This document shows, in pieces, positions 43,784-54,077 of a stretch of 64,000 nucleotides of DNA. The translations under genes and the position numbers were made by a program. The stretch spans positions 186,001 through 250,000 of the forward strand of contig JABCPU010000034.1 in assembly GCA_016800925.1 (NCBI GenBank). The letters run 5' to 3'. The stretch is from Suillus spraguei (lineage: Eukaryota; Basidiomycota; Agaricomycetes; Boletales; Suillaceae). The notes below the pieces were generated by a model. The model saw only the letters and a program-made list of their open reading frames with translations. It ran no database searches and was not told the origin of the DNA. The first letter of the stretch is position 1. Each line of letters begins with the position of its first letter.

Positions 43784-45822
43784 CGGTGCGTAGTCCTAGC
43801 GCAGCAGCGAAATGTTTGGCCTTGACACTAGGCAAAGCTTTGGTAAGGGTGTCAGCAACCATGTCGTCAGTGGGATAATATATGAGTTGGAGGGAACCTT
43901 GTTCGACAATAAAACGAATGTAGTGGTAGCGAATGTCGATATGCTTGGTTCAAGCATGATACATAAGTGCCACCCTTGGCAAGTGTGATTGCAGACTGAT
44001 TGTCACAATGAAGAGTCATTGGATAAGTGAGTGGGTGAAAGATCTCTTGGACAAAACAGCAGAGCCACATAGCTTCTTTGGCAGCATGAGTAGCAGCGAC
44101 ATACACAGCTTCTGTGGTGGATAGAGTGACAAGTTCTTGCTTCTTTGAAGCCCAAGATATTGCGCCACCATCAAGGAGAAAAGCATATCCAGAGATGGCA
44201 TGCCTATGCTCCTGTGATGCTCCATCAGCATCTGTAAAGCCTTCTAGTCCGCACTTCCCATGACAAAAGGTAAGTGCTAGCTTCCTTGTTCCTACCAGGT
44301 AGTGGTAGATTCTCTTCACTACTTCCCAATGTGCCATGCCTGGCTCTGCGCTGAATTGTGCTACTGTTGATACTGCAAATGCTATGTCGGGGCGTGTAGC
44401 AACTGCTAAGTGCATGAGTGAGCCAACAGCTTTGCCATAAGGTACGTTCTTCATTTTTGCAACTTCAGTAGGTGTCTTTTGGGGATTGGCTGTGAGATAA
44501 CTGAATGTTGGGGTCCATTGGGATGGAGACAGGTTTGTCATCAGCAAAGTTGTACTTGGTGAGTATCCCACCGACATAGGATTCTTGTGATAGTGAGATA
44601 GTGCGTGCTGTGTGGTCACATATAACCTTCATCCCAAGTAGCCAAGCAATAGGTCCAAGGTCAGTGAGCTTGTAGCAGTTACCGATCTCAGTCTTGAATA
44701 ACTGAATTTCCTTTCTGTCACTCCCAGTCACAGTGCAGTCATCGACATGTGACACAAGCAGGAGGATCTCGTTCTCCACATACTGGTAGAACACTCCCCA
44801 ATCACATTCGGCTCGCCTAAAGCCAAGTAGTTCCAGTGCTTTGCACAGCTCATTGTACCACTTGAGTGCGCCTTGCTTGGATCTGTACAGTGCAACACGT
44901 AAGCGTGCAACTGGGTTCTTGAACTTGCCATTAACCTGTAGCCCAGGTGGAAGTTTCATGAATATAACCTCATCAGTGTCCCAGTCATTCCTGGCTGTGA
45001 TAGCAAGGATGGTGTGCAGTGATGCAAGGCATGTGTCGTCAGGATCTAGCTTTCCATTAAGGTAAGCACTCTGGAAGTCAAAGACGTCGATGTCCCAGTC
45101 ATTCCTGGCTGCAATAGCAAGGATGGTATGCAGTGATGCAAGGCGTGTGATGGGGGCGTATGTGTCATAGTAGTCGACACCATAAACCTGTGAGTAGCCT
45201 TTAGCAACAAGACGTGCCTTGTACTTATCGATTTCACCATCAGCATTCTGCTTGATGCGATAGATCCATTTGCAACCAACGATGTTGGCACCCTTAGGAC
45301 ACTCAACTATTGTCCAGGTCTTGGCGTCTTCCAGGCTTCTTAACTCCTTGTTCATTGCCTCATCCCATTTGGGCCAGTTGCGGCGTTTGCATGCTTCATC
45401 ATCACTAGTTGGGTCACTCCCCTCAACCTCCACTGCTCCAGCAACCATGGCAAAAACTTCTTCGTCGTCCTCATCCAGCTGACCATCATCTCCCAGCATG
45501 CCTAACTCCTGCGCAAGATTGCCAGTCTTGCTTGAGCCTGCTTGGACTCCAGTTGGCAGTGTCAGTGAGTTAGCTCAATCATCATGAGTACCTTCCCCAT
45601 CTCTTAGGCATCTCACATATTCTGATTCGATTTGTACTCTTCCTGAGCATTGAAGCTATGGAGCAGGAATCTCAAACTGCGGTCCTAGGTGGTCTTTTGG
45701 TGTGTGTTGCTTTGGGGGTGGTTGTGGGATGTTAGCGCGCTGATTGCCTTGATCCTCTAGTGGTTGCTGCTCCCCTGCAAGCAGTGTGCTAACAGGTATG
45801 TGAACTTCTCTTTCATCAAACC
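43784..45822 (-). pseudogene. Copia reverse transcriptase and RNase H region
   Basis: From 45499 a frame reads WTIVECPKGANIVGCKWIYR and VAKGYSQVYGVDYYDTYAPI, the palm-finger entry of copia RT. It continues with WDIDVFDFQSAYLNGKLD, EVIFMKLPPGL, LRVALYRSKQGALKWY and LLLVSHVDDCTVTGSD with the catalytic DD pair. An in-frame 21-residue repeat of the LASLHTILAIAARNDWD segment is inserted just before EVIFMKLPPG (DNA copies at about 44978-45028 and 45092-45143), which would disrupt the palm. RNase H follows in a shifted frame from 44619: YGKAVGSLMHLAVATRPDIAF, GFTDADGASQ, SWASKKQELVTLSTTEA, LHCDNQSAITLAKGGTY. Lesions: frameshift near 44480, a 4-bp GTAT insertion near 43955 that throws the TKHIDIRYHY tail out of frame, and two stops in the linker upstream of RT (45500-45822). 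Confidence 0.85.
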
Positions 45823-46823
45823 TTACACTGGCTCAATTCCTACTCTGCAGGTATCCTCCCAATAAATCTGGTGACCATTACTGTCATGGTCGAAGCCCAT
45901 CCAGCAGCCATCTTTTGCTCGCATGTCTAGCTTTGAGCCTGATGTGTCATGCACCCAGACTCGGCAGCCCCGTACTGGTAGATTTGCTAGGTCTGGCTTC
46001 TTCTTGAAAAGCATCTCAAAGGGAGTCTTGTTATCAAGTGAGCATGTCGAACTTCTGTTCTTCAACCATATAGCGTGACTAATGGCTTCGCCCCATAGAA
46101 ATTTTGGCAGTCCACTTGCATGTAGCATGGCTCAAACTCTTTCAAGTAGCCTGCGATTTAGTTGCTCTGCCATGCCATCGTGCTCCAGGGTATCATGAAC
46201 AGTGAGCTTCCGCTCTGTTCCATGACTAGCGAGGTGATGTGTGAATTCTTCACTGAGATATTCTCCCCTGCGATCAGACAAGAGACATTTGATCTTGGTA
46301 TCAAACTGCATATTGATCCAAGCTTCATAGCTCTTGTAAGTGCTGAATGTCTCATCCTTGGTCTTCAATAGGTACAGGTTGGTGAAGCAAGTGTGATCGT
46401 CTGTGAAGGATGCGAAATACTGACTCTTCGCTATCGTTTGGACAGGAGATGGTCCCCATAAGTCAGTATGAACCTCATCACAAATCTTCTCATGTCTAGG
46501 TGGGTCTTGCACTTTTCCAATAGCCTTCTGTGTCGCCTTAGCATATTTGCAAGATTTGCATGCTCCCATAGTGGAGTGAGCAGGGTCGAGAGTGATTCCA
46601 GTGATTGTGCCATCATGCAGCATCTTTCTAATGGCTTCAGGTGTGATGTGCCCTAGCCTAACATGAACTTCCTCCATGGTGAGTGGTTCCTTTGCGCTGG
46701 CAACACCTGCAAATAGCTTTCTTGGAGCTTTGACACAGTATAGTCCTTTATTGACTGGAATCTCCCCTAGCTCCCTCTTCTTGGCATCGAAGATCTTGCA
46801 AGTCATCTCATGGAATAGTGCGG
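45823..46823 (-). pseudogene. Copia integrase region
   Basis: Starts next to the LTR-B junction with LFHEMTCKIFDAKKRELGEI, then the zinc-binding HVRLGH...CKSCKYAKA domain. The catalytic core shows VHTDLWGP (first Asp), CLLSDRRGEY (second Asp) and a Glu in GMAEQLNRRLLERV. A TGA at 46132-46134 interrupts where RVRAMLHASGLP is expected, and the same frame goes on through PKFLWGEAISHAIWLKNR to 45823. The first Asp, second Asp and Glu are present, so the core was once competent. The frame is lost at about 45823. Confidence 0.87.
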
Positions 46824-47772
46824 TGTAACGAACATATTGGCGCTGGGCTTAAAACCCCATATTTTGACACCCATCTCACGTCTACAGGAGTTACCACTAG
46901 TCCATGGCCTTCTTACCCCTCTAGCAGTAACCGGCAGCATCCCACGCTTACTGCACACCATACCGACTGCCGCACCACATTCCACGAACTGATGTCCTTC
47001 CATGTCCTTGCCGTGTCCACATAGCTCCATTTGGTGCATAGTTTGTTTCCCGTTCGTTATCACTAATTCCACGGCAAGCATTATTACATGTTGCCTCGTG
47101 CTGCAGCGCCTCGCACTATGTTTACTTATGGCGGTTACTACACTCTAGCGCTACTGATCTCGCCTAGAGTATTCTGAGTACATACGAATTAGGATATAAG
47201 CACCGCGTACCCCACACGATAGAGCACCTGATTTTACACCATCGCACGTACTATAGGTCAGGATTATTGTCTAGCTCTGGATCAACCCAGTAGTGGACAT
47301 AGTCTTTAAAGTTCCCTTATCGCACATTCTCCGTTACCGCCGGCATACCGCTGGACTTTTGATTGTTACTTTTGACTGAACTTCTCACACCCCGCTACTT
47401 TACCGCTGAAAGTACCGTGGACTTCTTTACTGTTTCTTTGCACCACTCGCAACCTTACCGCTACCGCTGAGACCACCGCTCGACATCGCTCGCTAGACGC
47501 AACTGTTACTGACCTTATCTCAACGACGGTAGCACCGCAGCGCATGACACAAGTTCAGGCGGTATCATCGCTGACCGCTGCAACTTACTGCTGACTCAGA
47601 CGCTTGTTTCGCAAATAAGTTAGACTCGAACTTGACCATACTAAATAGGCATCCCCCTTTAGGGTCGAACACTCTTGTTCTTACAAGTGAAGCAGACTAG
47701 ACGGAGCGCAAGACTAACATACTAGTTTAGGCAGTGGTTTATCTACAGCCCAAGCTAGGTTGTATCTTTACA
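46824..47772 (-). mobile_element. Solo LTR, family B, inside copia
   Basis: Runs from TGTAACGAACATATTGG to TTGTATCTTTACA on the plus strand, 949 bp. Flanks are GCGG (left) and GCAG (right). It splits the copia polyprotein between GYAA and LFHEM without loss of host codons, so the insertion site can be read directly from the copia frame. Confidence 0.9.
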
Positions 47773-48453
47773 GCAGCATACCCAGCAGCCACTAGCTTGC
47801 TGATCGAGACAAGTGTTAAGCACATCTTGGGTGCATATAGGACATTTTTGAGGAGAATGCGGGTGCCACTCTTGCCATTAGGTAGACTAATCAGTAGGTC
47901 GCCTTTTCCTATGGCTTGGAAGGTGTGCTTATTGGCAGTGGTGATAGGCTTTGGTGGGATCATCACGAAATTCTGGAAATGGTCTCGGTATGATGACATA
48001 TGACGGGAGGCACCAGAGTCATATAGCTCTGTGCGGTCACTATCTTGTCTACCAGAGTTGGCGAGCATAGTGTAATCAAAGGTCTTGGTGTAGGCCTCTT
48101 CATCATTATCCTGGATGTTGTCAATTGAAGGTACATCATCTTCATCTACCTCTGTGAGCCGATCCACTTCATCATCCCATCCATGCGCTAACCAAACACC
48201 TTCAGGTTCATCCTCATCATCCTTGTCCTTGGCAGCCGCAGCTGTATCGGACTTCTTGCATTTGGCCTTGCTAGAGCCTGCCTTCTCCCCAGCTTTTCCT
48301 CCATCGTCAGCCCAGCAGTCTGCCTTCATATGACCTTTCTTCCTGCAGTTGTGACACTCGCCCTTGAAGTGGCGCTTCTTGCCATTGGAATTTGCAGTGT
48401 AGGCGGCATCATCATTGGAAGGTGTGGATTTCTTCCCCTTTGTGGTGCATTGG
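47773..48453 (-). pseudogene. Copia gag C-terminus and protease
   Basis: Begins after the LTR-B fragment with KRHFKGECHNCRKKGHMKAD, the gag zinc knuckle C-X2-C-X4-H-X4-C (about 48360-48310). A Lys/Asp/Glu-rich linker follows, then LYDSGASRHMSS with the retropepsin-type catalytic Asp (about 48030), and NVLYAPKMCLTLVSISKLVAAGYAA, the end of the copia protease domain. The frame is open across this piece. The preceding part of gag is missing because of a deletion at the junction with the LTR-B fragment at 48949. Confidence 0.85.
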
Positions 48454-48949
48454 TGTAAAGATACAACCTAACCTGGGCTGTAGATAAACTACCTCCTAAG
48501 TTAGTATGTGAGTCTTGCGCTTTGTCTAGTCTGCTTCACTTGTGAAAACAAGAGTGTTTGACCCTAAAGGGGGATGCCTATTAGTATGGTCAAGTTTGAG
48601 TCAAACTTATGTGTGAATGAAGCGTCGTGGTCAGCGATGATGCCGCTGGAACTAGCGTCATAAGTAGCGGTACTACTGTGGTTGAGATATAGTCAGAACC
48701 AGTTGCGTTGAGCAAGTAATGTCGAACGATGATATCAGTGGTAGCAGTAAGGTTGTGAGCGGTGCAAAGAAACAGTAAAGAAAGCCGCAGTACTTTCAGC
48801 AGTAAAGTAGCGGTGTGTGAGAAGTTCAGTCAAAATAACAGTCCAAAGTCCAGCAGTAATGGAGAACGAGCGTGATCGATTAACAAGTGGTAACGAACTT
48901 TAAAGACTAAGTCTACTACTGGGGAGTTCCAGAGCTAGACACTTGACTG
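48454..48949 (+). mobile_element. LTR family B, 3'-truncated, inside copia gag
   Basis: Starts TGTAAAGATACAACC and follows LTR-B for about 495 bp to CCAGAGCTAGACAC, then breaks directly into copia gag text at about 48950. The other half of the LTR and the middle of gag are both gone, so a deletion followed the insertion. Confidence 0.87.
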
Positions 48950-49132
48950 GCCTCTTCCTGACAATGTTGCAGGGTCTACCGGTTTTGTTGTTGTGCTGTC
49001 CAAATGGCCAACCAAACCTCTAGCGTCTATGGACCAAAGCAGTCTTTCCTTGTAAGTCACCCAGTTTTCTCCATCTGCGGTCAATTTGGGTACCCGAAGA
49101 AAGTCGTCTCCTAGTTTAGTGGTGAAAGACAT
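48950..49132 (-). pseudogene. Copia gag N-terminus
   Basis: ATG at 49132 starts MSFTTKLGDDFLRVPKLTAD, then GENWVTYKERLLWSIDARGL, typical of copia gag N-termini. It continues to about codon 60, where the LTR-B deletion junction cuts it. About 170 bp of leader separate it from the primer-binding site. Confidence 0.8.
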
Positions 49133-49300
49133 TATATTTGATGCTCAATACTGAGAGCAGCAGCAGCCTTCCAAAAATAGGCAATATGGCGCTGGTGCTG
49201 TATTTGGTGTTGTTTGTTTTGTGCAAACTGTTTTTCGCAAATTCCCTAATTAGGCAACCCAAAAACTTCAGTGTCCAAGGTTTGCTCTTCTGCCTCAAGC

Positions 49301-49313
49301 AGGGCTCATAACC
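49301..49313 (-). other. Copia primer-binding site, half-tRNA-iMet type
   Basis: On the minus strand GGTTATGAGCCCT follows the 5' LTR with no gap. Its complement, AGGGCTCATAACC, is the anticodon stem-loop sequence of eukaryotic initiator tRNA-Met (known tRNA sequence). Priming from an internally cleaved half-tRNA is known for the Drosophila copia element; this match places the fungal element in the same class. Confidence 0.75.
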
Positions 49314-49447
49314 TGCAGCAATAGGTAAGCTCAGTAGACTAGCAAGTCACTGAGGTAGGTAGAGTAAAGAACGGCTGTAAGTATGTCCATGCTTATCTAA
49401 TACTACCAGTAATGTCTGAGGTCCATGTAATGTTTGACTATTCAACA
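49314..49447 (-). repeat. Copia 5' LTR
   Basis: Same boundaries as the 3' LTR (TGTTGAATAGTC to TTGCTGCA on the minus strand). Followed outside by CGAAT, the right half of the target duplication. Confidence 0.92.
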
Positions 49448-49734
49448 CGAATGATAACATTGGGATCCAGAAAACCAAAGCACCAGGATCTTGGCCAATA
49501 AGAAAGAGAAAGCCAATGCAATGCAAACATTTGCAGACCACCCAGATTGGAAATCTCCGTCACATCCGAATTACCACACAAATAGAAAATCCATTTGATG
49601 CAGTTTCTCCATGGATGCATCATTGCAGTCCCAAGCATCAACATGGAAGATCCGGAAGATCCGCGCATACCAATAAGGGTGTCATGCATCATTGGTCTCG
49701 TGCAATAGAACCATAATGTTGGCATGCGTGCGTG
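49448..49734 (-). pseudogene. Upstream part of the transposase-like gene split by copia
   Basis: The minus-strand frame ends PRSWCFGFLDPNVIIR exactly at the CGAAT duplication, and the other side begins RGIHLIPAF at 43637. Upstream codons include GSSGSSMLMLGTAM and are only partly convincing. The piece is cut on its right by the LTR-D fragment at about 49735, so most of the transposase-like protein is absent from the window. Confidence 0.5.
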
Positions 49735-50107
49735 GGTTGAGTGAGTCTGAGCGCGTATGAGATTATTAGGTGAGTCTGGTAGCAAGAAAGAAAATAAACA
49801 GGGTATTAACTAAGAGGTGCACAGCGTGCAGCAGCCCCTTGAGATGCAAGGTAAATCCTGACGTAGATTTAGTAACAGTGGAAGTGAAGTAACTACGCAC
49901 CAATGGATCTAGACAGATTTGGACGGGACATGAGGGCATCGGCGTGAAGATCCAGTAAGGGTTTGCGGCAGAAGTATGGTTCTGCCTTAGTGGAGCAAAA
50001 AGGCTATATACTTGCTATAAGGGAATTCTTTGGTTGCCACCGCAGACAGTAATGAGACGCTTGTCAAAAATGGGGGTTTGACGGTCAGCGTGACTTTGCT
50101 TGCTACA
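49735..50107 (+). mobile_element. LTR family D, 3' part only (unit copy 1)
   Basis: Matches 56020-56397 of the complete LTR-D and ends GACTTTGCTTGCTACA. The first 770 bp are missing. Downstream sequence (TCCGCTGGGCACTTTG) matches that after the complete copy, so this is the LTR end of a second copy of the same element. Confidence 0.78.
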
Positions 50108-50192
50108 TCCGCTGGGCACTTTGAATATTGACTGTCCCTGGTCAAACGTACCATATGTAAGACTTAGCGTTCCTGCGATTTTGCAAGCACGC

Positions 50193-51118
50193 TGTAAAGA
50201 TACAACCTAACCTGGGCTGTAGATAAACTACCTCCTAAGTTAGTATGTGTGGTCTTGTGCTCTGTCTAGTCTGCTTCACTTGCAAAACAAGAGCATTCGA
50301 CCCTAAAGAGAGATGCCTGTTAGTATGGTCAAGTCTGAGTCAAACCAATGTGCAAAAGTAGTGTCATAGTCAGCGGTAAGTTGCCACGGTCAGCGATGAT
50401 GCCGCCGGAACTAGCATCATAGAAACAGAGTCAGTATCAGTAACATCGAGCGAGCAGTGGCGAGTGATAATATCAGCAGTAGCGGTAAGGTTGCAAGCGG
50501 TGCAAAGAAACAGTAAAGAAGGCCACAGTACTTTCAGTGGTAAAGCAGCGGTGCGTGAGAAGTTCAGTCAAAATAGTAATCAAAAGTCCAGTGGTATGCC
50601 AGCAGTAACGGAGAACGAGCCTAATTGATTAACGAGCAATAAGGAACTTTAAATACTAAGTCTACTACTGGGTAGATCCAGAGCTAGACAATAATCCTGA
50701 CCTATAGTACATGCAATGAGGTAAAATCAGGTACTGTATTGTGCAGGGTACGTGGTGCTTATATCCTAAATCATATGTACTCGGAATGCTCTAGGCGAGA
50801 TTAGTAGCGCTCGAGTGTAGTAACCGCCATATGTAAACATAGCGTGAGGCAACATGTAATAAGACTTGCCATGGAATCAGTGATAACGAACATAAAACAA
50901 ACAATGCACCAAATGGAGCTATGCGGACGTGGCAAGGACATGGGAGGACATCGGTACATGGAACATGGTGCGGCAATCGGTATGGTGTGCGGTAAGCGTG
51001 GAATGCCTGCGGGAGTGCTAAAGGGGCAAGATGGCCATGGACAAGTGGTAACTCCTATAGACGTGAGATGAGTGTCAAAAGATAGGGTTTTAAGCCTAGC
51101 GCCAATATGTTTGTTACA
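50193..51118 (+). mobile_element. Solo LTR, family B, between LTR-D and the zinc-cluster gene
   Basis: Starts TGTAAAGATACAACC and ends ATATGTTTGTTACA, 926 bp. The empty site is visible in the other unit at 56463-56475 (GCAAGCATGTGGC). The flanks here are GCAAGCACGC and GTGTGGCATG, so a target duplication is not cleanly readable. Confidence 0.87.
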
Positions 51119-51243
51119 GTGTGGCATGATGCGTAGTATGCGGAGGTTACGAAACATGATTGGCGGTGAACTCATGGTATCGTGGGAAGGGGATAATGAT
51201 GAACACAAGGTGCGTTATGCAGCGGTTACGATTGGGGAGCTTC

Positions 51244-51249
51244 TATAAA
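51244..51249 (+). promoter_or_regulatory. TATA box of zinc-cluster gene copy 1
   Basis: TATAAA lies 43 bp upstream of the ATG at 51292 and is conserved at the same distance in copy 2, along with flanking CTATAAATGACTGGC. Confidence 0.6.
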
Positions 51250-51291
51250 TGACTGGCGTACCCGTGATACCTTGCTTGCCTTTGCTACAGC

Positions 51292-52445
51292 ATGTCTCTC
51301 TTCAACTTTGGATCCGGCCTTTGCCCTGAGGCTGTTGTCTTGGTCGAGAAGTTTGCCGTGGTCCATGTGAAGGTCAAAGTGCTGACCAAGTGCATCCCTG
51401 AGGACTGTGAGGACTTAGCTGCTGAGAAGAGGTGGTGGATGAACAAGTGGACTCTTGCTACAGTGAGCGACTATTGGAGGTGTACTTTGTCTCTACTCAT
51501 GTCTATGGTATAGAGCGCGATGGCGAAGTGTCATTTGGATGGGAAGACCTATAGCCTGGCATTGGTCTTGCTGCCAGCTGAGAACACCATGGGACTAGAA
51601 TCCAGCAAGGTGTACAATTGGTGGACTGAGCAGGTTCGCGCAGCTTTGCTTGCCACAAAGAACAAGCATGAGCAAGAGAAGCTAGCCACTGCCACTGATG
51701 AGATGGGTAAGGAGAAGGAAGTCGCTGTCGCAGACATGCCAATGGAGGAGGTTACCAACGGTGATGTGGAGGGCACAGTGGTGCCTTTAGCATCAACTGA
51801 GGATACTTCAGTAAGCTCTCGTCATCTCTCTTTTGCTTGCCTGTACTTATGCACTATTTCTAGCATCCAAAGCTGCGCCCCAGGATTGGTAGAAGACCTG
51901 GCAACATAGTGTACTCGAAGCTGTGTGAGTGCTGCACTCATCAGAAGATACTCTGCTCCAGCAAGCATGGGTACAGCTGCTGGCTGTGCCACAAGCTGAA
52001 GACTGGCTGCGTCCAGTCCAGATACTTCAGTAGTAAGTTCTGTGCATGTCAAACTTCTAACCTTGTTAACTTGTTCATAGAACATAAGGCCAAGTCTGCG
52101 GCAAAGACACTGCCTACCGCTGGTGATAGCAGTAGTGCTAAGGCTGGTGGTGAAGTTACCGCTGACGGTCCGCCTGAAGCAGCAATAGAGCTGATTGAAG
52201 GGGAGGAGATGGATATGGGAGAAGTCACTAGGCAAGTCGCTGAGGATTCTGAGGTGGAGGATCAAGCGGAATTCCAGCAACAGCTGGATGAGCTGTGCAC
52301 CATTCCTGACCTGTTCTTCTTGGCTGACGCTGAGATGCGGAAGCTGGATGCGCAGTATGCGCAGATGCAAGGCCTGATGAAGGAGATGGCCACCAGCATG
52401 AAGTATCTTCATGGCTATCTGGACTGCTGTAAAGATACAACCTAG
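51292..52445 (+). CDS. Zinc-cluster protein, copy 1, with C-terminus supplied by an LTR
   Basis: Exons 51292-51462, 51514-51810, 51864-52032 and 52081-52445, with the same intron positions, phases and GT-AG sites as copy 2. The predicted product is about 333 residues. The N-terminal domain (SLFNFGSGLCPEAVVLVEK) is helical. The third exon carries CECCTHQKILC...CWLCHKLKTGC, keeping all six Cys of the cluster. The last exon has an acidic stretch and a C-terminal helix ending KYLHGYLDC. An LTR-B inserted right after the TGC codon at 52425-52427, so translation continues CKDTT and stops at 52443-52445 inside the LTR; the displaced original end is at 53393-53420. No other lesion was found, so the protein may still be made. 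Copy 1 and copy 2 differ at many codons. Function unknown; DNA binding is possible but not shown. Confidence 0.65.
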
Positions 52446-53392
52446 CTTGGGCTGTAGATAAACCACTGCCTAAACTAGTATGTTAGTCTTGCGCTCCATC
52501 TAGTCTGCTTCACTTGTAAGAACAAGAGTGTTCGACCCTAAAGGGGGATGCCTATTTAGTATGGTCAAGTTCGAGTCTAACTTATTTGTGAAACAAGCGT
52601 CCAAGTCAGTGGTAAGTTGCCGTGGTCAGTGATGATACCGCCAGAACTAGCGTCATGCGTAGCGGTGCTACCGTCGTTGAGATAAAGTCTGTAACAGTTG
52701 CATCTAGCAAGCAACGTTGAGCAGTGGTCTCAGCAGTAGCGGTAAGGTTGCAAGTGGTGCAAAGAAACAGTAAAGAAGTCCGCGGTACTTTCAGCGGTAA
52801 AGTAGCGGAGCGTGAGAAGTTCAGTCAAAAGTAACAATCAAAAGTCCAGTGGTATGCCGGCGGTAACGGAGAACAAGCGTGATGTATTAACGAGCGATAA
52901 GGGAACTTTAAAGACTATGTCCACTACTGGGTTGATCCAGAGCTAGACAATAATCCTGACCTATAGTATGTGTAATGGTGTAAAATCAGGTACTGTATCG
53001 TGTGGGGTACGTGGTGCTTATATCCTAATTCGTATGTACTCGGAATACTCTAGGCGAGATCAGTAGCGCTGGAGTGTAGTAACCACCGTAAGTAAACATA
53101 GCACAAGGTGCTGCAGCACGAGGCAACATGTAATAACACTTGCCGTGGAATCAGTGATAAGGAACAGAAAACAAACTACACACCAAATGGAGCTATGTGG
53201 ACATGGCAAGGACATGGAAGGACATCAGTTCATGGAACGTGGTGTGGCAGTCAGTACGGTGTGCGGTAAGCATGGGATGCCACCGGTACTGCTAAAGGGG
53301 TAAGAAGGCCATGGACTAGTGGTAACTCCTGTAGATGTGAGACGAGTGTCAAAATATGGGGTTTTAAGCCCAATGCCAATATGTTCATTACA
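52428..53392 (+). mobile_element. Solo LTR, family B, in the last exon of the zinc-cluster gene
   Basis: Starts TGTAAAGATACAACC and ends ATATGTTCATTACA, 965 bp. CTGC precedes and CCGC follows, a 4-bp duplication with one mismatch. The original reading frame resumes after it as GCATCAAGAAAGTG, matching the intact copy at 57774. Confidence 0.92.
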
Positions 53393-53420
53393 CCGCATCA
53401 AGAAAGTGTGCCATGACTGA
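53393..53420 (+). pseudogene. Displaced last codons of zinc-cluster gene copy 1
   Basis: GCATCAAGAAAG...TGA corresponds to the final IKK...D and stop of copy 2 (57774-57801). It is now separated from its gene by the LTR-B. Likeness to copy 2 ends a few bases after the stop. Confidence 0.75.
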
Positions 53421-54077
53421 GTACTTAGCATCTCTCCTCCTTTGTACCATATACGTGTATACTGTAGCGCATGCATACAAGTCTTTCTCCTGTTGTTGTA
53501 CCGCTGGTAAGGAGAAGTGAGTCGGCAGTCCTGTCCAAATGTACCATGTCCATATCCAAATTCCAGTACTAGTCCATTAAATGCCTGTGTGATATAGTAA
53601 GGTAAATGAGTACTCACATAAGACGAGACTAGAGTAAAGGTACGGCCAAAATTGCGAGTTGCCGCTCATCTTGTCTTCATTGTTGCGCTTCCTTCTTCTA
53701 TTCCTATGTGATACCACTGTGTGCGTGATGTCCTTGGTTCTGTCAAATGTGCGTGGTGCACTGCCTCCATGGTAGAAGGAAATATGTATGGTAATGATCA
53801 GTGCGCAGTATCAGTCCATTCTCTGCAGTCCGTTGCAGTACTAATTCTAATATAAGAGTCTGTTCACTTTTAGCGCATAGCATAGGTAAGTGAGATCTAG
53901 AGGGCGGAGACTTTGATAAAGGAAACTGAGACGCTGGTCGAAACCCGGGATAGAACTGAGACTATCATACTGAGTGGTTTTTGTTTTTCGTGTTTTTATG
54001 TTTTTCTGGAATGTGTGATATTAGAGAGCAGTGGTATGATAGCAAGTGTTTGTAGTAGCAGTATGGGAGAGGTGGGG
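53421..54077. other. No supported gene
   Basis: Lies between unit copy 1 and the gypsy integrase remnant. It may contain the 3' untranslated part or LTR of that gypsy element, read on the minus strand, but no LTR ends were identified. Confidence 0.35.

Larger units (their letters stand above)
43638..49447 (-). mobile_element. Ty1/copia element, full length between matching LTRs, inactive and hit twice by LTR-B
   Basis: Both ends are 134-bp LTRs (43638-43771 and 49314-49447) differing at five positions (about 96% identical). The flanks are a perfect 5-bp target duplication, CGAAT (43633-43637 and 49448-49452). The minus-strand order is 5' LTR, primer-binding site, gag with zinc knuckle, protease, integrase, reverse transcriptase, RNase H, polypurine tract, 3' LTR; integrase before RT defines copia. 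Two LTR-B insertions (46824-47772 and 48454-48949) interrupt it. Part of gag is deleted. It inserted into a transposase-like gene at the codons for NVIIR/G. Confidence 0.93.
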
